Below, one piece after another: positions 57,588-64,000 of a DNA stretch of 64,000 nt. The notes beneath the pieces are model-generated. The model was not told the DNA's origin and made no database searches. It was given only the letters and a program-made list of their open reading frames with translations. The stretch comes from Raphanus sativus (Eukaryota > Streptophyta > Magnoliopsida > Brassicales > Brassicaceae): contig NC_079515.1 of assembly GCF_000801105.2 (NCBI RefSeq), positions 38,511,920-38,575,919 of the forward strand. Reading direction: 5' to 3'. A program made the position numbers and the translations under genes. Position 1 is the first letter of the stretch. Each line of letters begins with the position of its first letter.

Positions 57588-59952
57588 ATGGATTCTCACG
57601 GAAAAACCCATCAGAAAGAGCAACAAGATGACGTCATCTCTCCGAAACCCGTTACCTTGTCGAAGTACTCGAACCGGGTCGAGTTGAAGACTCTCCTCGA
57701 ACGGAGCGACGGCGGCGCAAGGCTAGCCGGGAAAAGGGTCGTGATCGGCGGGTGGGTTAAGTCTTCTAGAGCCGTTAAGAAAGACTCTCCACCTCCCCCT
57801 CCGCCTCCGCCGTCGTCAGTAACCGTCCCTCCGCCGTCGACGTCGAAGTCCAACGTTAGCTGCACGGAGATCATACAGTCAAAGATGAGTATTTTCAGAA
57901 AGCTCTTCGATGTCCTGAGCGGCGGCGGGAAGACGACTTACCCGATCTTCGATAAACCGGAGGTAACCGGTGGTCAGAAAGCCACGTCACCACCTGAGTA
58001 TATTATATACTTCTTAATCAGTGATGGTTCGTCTGTCTGCAGTCTCCAGGTTTGTTTTTGCACATAAGGTGTTCGATGAAATGCCAATAAGAGCTAATTT
58101 ATATTTATTTTCTCCCAGGTTGTTGTTGATTCTACAATGTCGAGTATTCCAGCAACTCAGCTTATGTCTCTAGGGACATGTATTGTAGCAGAAGGTGTGT
58201 TAAGACAACCACTAGCTGCTTCTACAAAACATGTGATCGAGCTTGAGGCGGAGAAGCTTCTTCATGTAGGAACAGTGGATCCAGAGAAGTATCCTCTCTC
58301 CAAGAAACAGCTTCCTCTGCATTTGCTTAGAGACTTCTCTCATTTCAGGCCCCGCACAACTACGGTGAATCTATGTTTCAACGTTTTTATTGAAGTGTGT
58401 ATTTTTGTTTTCTTCTTAGCTGATTTTAGATTTTGTATTCTGTTTTTTTTTGGTGAAGGTTGGGTCGGTGACTCGAGTCCACAGTGCGTTAACCTTAGCG
58501 AGCCACACGTTCTTTCAATCTAATGGGTTTCAGTATGTTCAAGTACCGGTTATCACAACCACTGGATTTGGCGAGATGTTTAGAGTCACAACTCTTTCAG
58601 GTGATGAAACTGATGTTAAAGAGGAGAAGAAGCATGATGGAATTAGCATTGACACAGTCAAAGCTGCAATAAAGGAGAAGAGCAGACTCATTGATCAACT
58701 TAAGAGATCTGACAGCAACCGAGAAGCTGTGGTTGCTGCTGTGCACGACTTGAAGAAAACGACTGATCTTGCGGCTGAGCTCGAGAAGAAACAAAAACCA
58801 AAGGCAGTAACTTTGATCAAGCCTGATGTCTCGAAAGATTTCTTTGGTTGTGACACTTATCTGACTGTGTCTGGGAGGTTGCATCTTGAGAGCTATGCTT
58901 CTGCGCTTGGAAAAGTTTATACCTTTGGACCGAGATTCAGAGCTGATAAAATAGACAATGCAAGGCATTTGGCGGAGATGTGGAATGTGGAAGCTGAGAT
59001 AGCTTTCTCTGAACTGGATGTAAGATAGCAATGATCCTGGTAAATGCTATTGAGTAATTGATTATTGGGCAAATGGTAACTTGTTTCTTTTGGATGTTAC
59101 AGGGTGCTATGGACTGTGCTGATGAGTTCTTCAAGTTCCTCTGCAAATATCTTCTTGAAACTCGTCATGAAGATATGAAATTCATATCTAAACGAGTTGA
59201 CAAGACCGTTACCACACGTCTTGGAACAACAGCTTCCAATTCTCTTTTGAGGTTCTCTTATACTGAAGCGATTACTTTTCTTCAAAAGGTAAAACATTTT
59301 CAAAATCCCAAATAGTTTTTGCTGATATATATCATAATGATCTCGTTCTCTATGAACAGGCAACCACTAGAACATTCGAAACCAAGCCTAAGTGGGGCGT
59401 TGCTTTGACAGAGGAGCATCTCAGGTATACACTTTCGCTTATTCTCAATGCAAATGAGTCTTTGTTCACTGTTCACTGCTTCATGTTGCAGTTATCTAAC
59501 TGATGAGATCTGCAAGGGCGCTGTAATAATTATACATAGCTACCCGAAGGAGGTTAAACCGTTTTACACACGGTTGAATGACGACAAGAAGACTGTAGCA
59601 GCGTTTGATCTGGTCGTACCAAAGGTGAGAAGAGAAGCAAACCAAACTTTTTATCTAAAAGTAGGTAGGAAGTTCAAAGTTAAAGTCTTCAACTTTCTTT
59701 TCGCAGGTTGGTGTTGTGATCAGTGGGTGTCAAAACGAAGAACGGTTTGAGATTTTGGATGCGAGGATCAAGGAACTTGGATCCATATCAAGGGAGAAGT
59801 ACGAGTGGTACTTGGATTTAAGGAGGCATGGGACAGTGAAGCATTCAGGGATAAGCCTAAGGATGGAACATATGCTTCTGTTTGCTACTGGGCTTCCTGA
59901 TATCAAAGACGCCGTTCCTTTCCCAAGAAGTTGGGGCAAAGCAAACAATTAA
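57588..59952 (+). CDS. NS2: Asparaginyl-tRNA synthetase (NS2 type, with WHEP insert)
   Basis: Cytosolic class II enzyme (or paralogue) charging tRNA-Asn. Seven exons: 57588-58049, 58119-58364, 58459-59019, 59103-59288, 59360-59424, 59492-59624 and 59707-59952, all in phase, 632 residues. The N-terminal OB-fold anticodon domain (RVVIGGWVKSSRAVKK) is interrupted by a Pro-run. The catalytic domain starts at SVTRVHSALTLASHTFFQ; a WHEP-type helical segment (KAAIKEKSRLIDQLKRSD) is inserted at about residues 285-340, before GRLHLESYASALGKVYTFGP. Motif 2 is FRADKIDNARHLAEMWNVEAE and motif 3 is GISLRMEHMLLFATGLPDIK. Motif 3 lacks the usual GxGxGxER glycine/arginine signature, and motif 2 has Asp where Glu is usual. 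It matches At3g07420 (NS2) by memory. Confidence 0.9.
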
Positions 59953-60074
59953 AGAAGCCCTCAAGGTTTTATGCACAAAAACCCAGTCTCATTGTTATTC
60001 AATCTATCTATGTAACCATACTTGGTGAAAAAGGGAATTGTATCCTAAAGTGTACATAATGATTATGGTGTGTG

Positions 60075-60088
60075 GGGGGGGGGGGGGT
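60075..60088. repeat. Poly(G) run in the NS2 3' flank
   Basis: An uninterrupted run of about a dozen G in an otherwise AT-rich 3' flank. It is capable of G-quadruplex stacking in principle, but is more likely simple slippage; also prone to sequencing error. Confidence 0.8.
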
Positions 60089-60656
60089 TGTATATTTTGG
60101 ATTGTAAATATGCAATAAGATTGTAAAACCATTGATAAATTCCTTAAGTCATCTTTGCTCTCTGCTTTGTACCAAATTGTTTTAAAGCTTTTGTGAATCC
60201 AAACAGTTTTACTAAAATTCAACACCATAAATGATTGTAAAACTAAATTTGATAAGTACTTCATTAGAGAGAAAAAAAACTTAAAAAAAACATTCAAATA
60301 ATGGGTTTTGATGAAACTAGTAACAAAGTTTCTTCAAACAACAACACAAATGGGAAAAAGGAGTCAAGCATTGGTTAGATGGTTCATTGGTTTATTCTAT
60401 AAATATCATTCAAAAATCAGAGGTAGCTATTTGTTCAAGTGATCTGGCAGATAACTCATCAACTATCTCTCTCTCTCTCTCTTTCACTCATTGACAACAA
60501 CAAAACAAACAATTGGTAACTTTTCAAATGAAATGGAGAAAACAAAAAAAAAACATGTGGTTTTGAGTGTTTATTGCTTTGTTTATCCTAGAGCTTTTTT
60601 AATTCCTTTTTGATTGTATAAAAGTTGAAGGACAAAATAAATATCTACGTGAATCT

Positions 60657-60781
60657 TTTTTTTTTGTCAACTGGTCACTTTTGGACCTTTAATCTTCAAA
60701 CTGAGGTAAGTGGGGGTCGAACCCCCGACGTCAGGGCCCGAAGGCAGAGCTCAGCAGCCACTTGGCTACGAACGACCCGAC
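60657..60781 (-). mobile_element. Complete tRNA-derived SINE with 18-bp target duplication
   Basis: AAATATCTACGTGAATCT is duplicated at 60639-60656 and 60782-60799. The 125-base insert read on the minus strand begins GTCGGGTCGTTCG, has a polymerase III A box (TAGCCAAGTGGC) and B box (GGGTTCGACCC) spaced as in a tRNA, then a short body and a tail GTTGAC followed by A. Exact duplication and intact promoter boxes show a recent insertion. It is not a tRNA gene: the acceptor and anticodon stems do not form a proper cloverleaf. Confidence 0.9.
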
Positions 60782-61039
60782 AAATATCTACGTGAATCTA
60801 ATGGCAATAGTCCACTACAGAACGGGGCTGCAAAGGCAGTTATTTGAAGCAGACAAGATGGTAATAAAATTAAAAATATAATGGTCCATACAATCCAATA
60901 ACAACTCAGAACAATGTGGGTGAGGAGATAGGTGGAAAACAAAAAAGAGTAAATGACTCTACAGACTAGAAAGTAAAACAGTATGAATCTCCATTATTGC
61001 GGATACAAAAAGTAATGTAAAAAGATAATGAAATCATAC

Positions 61040-61822
61040 TCAGAAGATGAAGACTGTAGCCAACATAACCAAAATTCCAAAATTGACCCCGAAATTTACG
61101 CTACTCGTCATCGAACCCGCGCTCCTTGGACCAGCCGCCTGCCCAGGAGTGGTCGAGGCACCAGGAGTGGTGGAGGCACCAGGAGTGGTCGGCCCCTGAG
61201 CAGAGCCAGGAACAGACCCCGGAGCAGACCCCGGAGCTGAGCTCGGAGCGTCAGAGCCGACAAATCTCAACACCCCTCTAGAGGCCAAGTTCGCCGGATT
61301 GAAAGGATGCACCATAGGACGACCGCTGGTCACATTCCCGCCGATCTGCCACACCTGGTTCACGCTCTCGGCTCCCGGCGGAACCTTAACCGACGTGCGA
61401 ATCACGATCATGTTGCCGGCCATGGATTCGGCGCGTAGGTTCCAGAACTCGAAGGCGAGTCTCCCTTCGTTGAGGACGTAGCCGCTGATGTTGTACGATC
61501 TCACGACGGGAGCCGCGCCGGCTCCGGGACTGTAGGCGAGGAAGGCCTGAGAACCGTTCATTCCGGTCATCGTCGGGTTGATAGCCCAGGCGACCCAGCC
61601 GTCGGAGCGAGACGGAGTGGCGACGAAAGCGACGGAGAGAGATGAGTTGGTTGCATTGTATGTGTAGTGGAGGTAGGAATCTAGTGAGGGAAGGTCCAGG
61701 CAATTCGCGAAGGGAGTTCTGTCGGCTAAGAGTATGTTCTGCGTTGAGCAATTCTGCGAGATCGCAGGTGAGAACAAGCAAGCAACGGCTAAGATGAGAA
61801 GAAGAGAAGAGTTTGAAGCCAT
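61040..61822 (-). CDS. AIR12: AIR12-like GPI-anchored DOMON cytochrome b
   Basis: Auxin-Induced in Root cultures 12: an extracellular ascorbate-reducible b-type cytochrome at the plasma membrane, involved in apoplastic redox. Single exon, 260 residues from the Met at 61822; a longer frame upstream is probably leader. A signal peptide (LLLILAVACLFSPAISQ) precedes the DOMON domain (residues about 45-165), with WVAWAINPTMTGMNGSQAFL holding the likely heme Met and QVWQIGG near its end. A Pro/Ser/Thr/Gly-rich linker with the repeated TTPGAS motif follows, and the C terminus is hydrophobic (FGVNFGILVMLATVFIF) after small residues, as for a GPI signal. It matches At3g07390 by memory and order. No lesion seen. 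Confidence 0.92.
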   Translation of the reverse strand: MASNSSLLLILAVACLFSPAISQNCSTQNILLADRTPFANCLDLPSLDSYLHYTYNATNSSLSVAFVATPSRSDGWVAWAINPTMTGMNGSQAFLAYSPGAGAAPVVRSYNISGYVLNEGRLAFEFWNLRAESMAGNMIVIRTSVKVPPGAESVNQVWQIGGNVTSGRPMVHPFNPANLASRGVLRFVGSDAPSSAPGSAPGSVPGSAQGPTTPGASTTPGASTTPGQAAGPRSAGSMTSSVNFGVNFGILVMLATVFIF

Positions 61823-63229
61823 GGCTAAGTTGAGTTTCTGGTGTGTGGTGGTGTTGTGTTTGATAAGACATGCAATGTTGTTTTTATAGACGGAGTTTGG
61901 TTCAGTGCACCTCATATCTACGATGGAGTAATCAGGTTAGACCGTTACGATGATGCCACCTGTTGAGTTGACTGTAAGTTGAGAAAAGTCACGTCCACGA
62001 TGGTGAAAAAAAAAGTCGGAGATGGTTTAATACGGTGAGGAATTTGGGGCAGGGGCATGTGGAGAGTGCGCGTTCTTTTGGGAAGTTGACTGCAAGTGGC
62101 GTCTTTGATATTTTGTTATATTATTTTTGTCAACTTATGATTTTGTGTTTATTGTATCAGTCAGATGAGTTGAAATGTATTGTTTGTTTACATACATTAA
62201 CTTTTAGCTGGAAAATCTTTTTTTTTTATATTTGTTAAATAATTCTAAAACGCGTTCATGAAATTATTACATGCATATTATCCATTGTGATAAAATTGAA
62301 ATGTGTACATTTTATTCATGTTTTTCTCCAAATTTATTTTATTATAAATTAGAAAAAAAATCAAAAAGACAGAAAGCATTATATATTTCTATTTTTGAAA
62401 GATTCTCAGAAAAATATGATGAACTATTGGATTATGTAGTATGTTCTATTGATTGAATTTTTAGTTTATAGTTTTATTATTGTATGATTATGAGAATCAT
62501 ATATATTATTCTTTGATAATAATGTTCTTATAGTTCAGTTCCGAGTTGAAAAGAATGTATGGACGAAATGTTTGATATTTCTTATTGACAATGTCAATAA
62601 TGTTGAACAATTAAATCATTCGATGTGAATTGGAAATAAGCCTAAATTCATTTATTTAGTATTTGTTTGTTTTCGCTTTTTCCTAGTTGTTGGGCAACTT
62701 TGAATATATACCAATACCCGTGTCCACCAGTTCTCTATTTTTTTATCCTTTCTAGAATCATTAGTTAATAAAAATAAAATTAGGCATAAAGACCACATAT
62801 GATCAAATTGTCAGTAACAAGTGTTTGCATCATGTTCATGACATTTTCTTTAATCTATATCTGTATGTGAAAAGTCGGTTTTCTTTTCGTTTGTGCAAAA
62901 AATGGAAATGGTCCTCTTTTTTTCCGAATTGTCATGAGATGATGTAGACGATAGATGAAGAAAACATACAACAAAAGAAAGGCTGCTTACATAAGCATTA
63001 TTGCATACGTGACGTTAATGTGTTTTCTAGTCCACAAGGTTTTATTGGAAAATATAGTATTGTCCTGCTACTTATAGTATCTTTTTTGGGAAATCGACCA
63101 AAAAAACACTGAACTTTGCGGGAATTGCCAAAAGAAACCTGAACATATGGGCTGGTCAAACAAAACACAAACTTTTCATTGACTTTAGAATTAATTAACA
63201 ATGTTTTCGTTGACTTGCCAATTTAGCAC
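61823..63229. other. AIR12 promoter and AT-rich repeat-like DNA
   Basis: No gene recognised. From about 63.08 kb phrases typical of dispersed plant repeats appear (AAAAAAACACTGAACTTTGC, GCCAAAAGAAACCTGAAC). Confidence 0.5.
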
Positions 63230-63435
63230 GCCGTCAGCAAATTTAACAGAAAAAATGACATCGTTAAATGTTGGTGTTAGGTGAAACGACGTCGTTTTGA
63301 AATAAGATGAAACGACGTCGTTTTACATGATTTCAAAATAAAATCAAGTCGACCATTGGGTTGGGTTTGAACCCAGGTTGTTTGGACCAAATGACAAGGT
63401 ACTTTACCACTAGGCTAGTGGCTCAATCATTAAAA
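63230..63435 (-). mobile_element. tRNA-like SINE head next to palindromic repeats
   Basis: On the minus strand an A box (TAGCCTAGTGGT, about 63420) and a B box (GGGTTCAAACCC, about 63370) stand in tRNA-like order and spacing, starting with GAGCCACTAGCC. The palindrome AAACGACGTCGTTT occurs twice just beyond (about 63280 and 63310). I could not define a target duplication or tail, so this may be a degenerate SINE or part of a larger repeat. Confidence 0.45.
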
Positions 63436-63469
63436 CTATTAACACATTTAGTTATATTTGGTACTGATT

Positions 63470-64000
63470 GAATATAAAAAAAATTATCTAAAACTTAAAA
63501 AGATCTTTAAAATTTCTAAAAACTGAAAAATTAATTCCAAAAAGAAATATTTCATTTTTCGGATTATAAAAAAATTGAAAAAAAATCGAAAAAAATTCCA
63601 AAAAGTTAAAATATTTCAAATCGGAAAACATATAATCAGAAACTATAAAAAATAATTTTTATTATTATTATTATTGTTTTTTTTATAGTTTCTTATTATA
63701 TGTTTTCAGATTTGAAAATTTTTATCACTTTTTTTTGAATTTGTTTTCGAATTATTTTATTTTTTCAAATTTTCTTTTAATAATTTGAAAAATGAAAATT
63801 TTCTTTTTGGCATTTTTATAAAAAAAATAAAAAAATAAAAAAAATTATTTTTTATAGATTCTGATTATTTCAGATTCAAATTTCTTTATAATTTTTTTTG
63901 TTATTTTTCAATTTTTTTTATTTTTTCATTTTTTTAATCTTAAATGAAAATTTTCTTTTTTTGGAATTTGTTTTTAAAAATGTAAAATTTGGAAGATTTT
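63470..64000. repeat. AT-rich foldback (inverted repeat), cut by the window end
   Basis: The arm TCAAATCGGAAAACATATAA with following CAGAAACTATAAAAA (63610-63655) is followed by its complement TTTTTATAGTTTC...TATGTTTTCAGATTTGA (63680-63716), and looser pairing extends outward. A related third arm (TTTTTTATAGATTCTGATTATTTCAG) follows near 63850. The structure continues past the window. Confidence 0.7.

Noticed and set aside
60700..60780. Possible tRNA gene
   Set aside because: A and B boxes are present, but the stems of a cloverleaf do not form and the unit has an A-tail and target duplications, so it is a SINE.
63360..63435. Possible tRNA gene at the right end
   Set aside because: Pol III-like boxes are present, but the acceptor stem and a proper anticodon arm are missing; treated as a SINE-like repeat.

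Overview
This is nuclear DNA of a flowering plant in the mustard family (Brassicaceae), most likely Brassica, Raphanus or a close relative. The genes are split by short GT-AG introns, intergenic DNA is AT-rich, and nearly every protein closely resembles a recognisable Arabidopsis thaliana protein. From memory, the gene order follows a descending run of Arabidopsis chromosome 3, from about At3g07860 to about At3g07390, with many Arabidopsis genes missing. That pattern fits one fractionated subgenome of an ancient hexaploid. Locus names are recalled and were not searched.

Layout. 2.0-2.8 kb: U11/U12-25K minor-spliceosome gene (-). 3.6-10.7 kb: two exopolygalacturonase genes (+), separated by a transposon-like unit carrying a broken prolyl-4-hydroxylase and by a 5'-truncated LINE. 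12.6-14.4 kb: two-RRM hnRNP-like gene (-). 15.8-16.6 kb: thymidine kinase pseudogene (+). 17.4-18.1 kb: SAM-domain gene (-). 19.5-20.4 kb: p24 cargo receptor (-). 21.6-22.9 kb: COL9-like B-box/CCT regulator (-). 25.3-26.6 kb: proteasome-chaperone-like gene with a suspect first exon and an intronic MITE (-). 27.1-29.2 kb: arogenate dehydratase ADT2 (-). 30.6-31.2 kb: HIPP-type isoprenylated protein (+). 32.0-33.8 kb: DUF3755 protein (-). 34.3-35.7 kb: PEX13 (+). 37.1-39.5 kb: formin FH10-like gene with a frameshift (+). 41.3-42.0 kb: BIR1-like LRR ectodomain without a kinase (+). 43.4-44.0 kb: membrane-protein gene broken by a 35-bp retroposition scar (+). 45.1-45.5 kb: peroxisomal calmodulin-like CML3 (-). 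46.7-49.7 kb: non-autonomous Helitron with internal tandem repeats. 50.8-53.6 kb: DUF538 gene and a decayed tandem copy. 53.8-54.1 kb: lipid-transfer-like protein (+). 54.8-55.1 kb: small basic protein (-). 56.2-57.1 kb: retroposon flanked by an 18-bp duplication. 57.6-60.0 kb: asparaginyl-tRNA synthetase NS2 with a WHEP insert (+). 60.7 kb: complete SINE. 61.0-61.8 kb: AIR12 (-). 62.9-64 kb: repeat DNA with a foldback.

The genes are ordinary, independently transcribed housekeeping and regulatory loci; they form no operon-like or cluster pathway. I found no evidence of a new multi-gene system. The unusual content is the record of gene decay (thymidine kinase, FH10, the At3g07510-like gene, a DUF538 copy, possibly the At3g07640-like gene) and a varied set of mobile elements whose termini and target-site duplications can be read directly.
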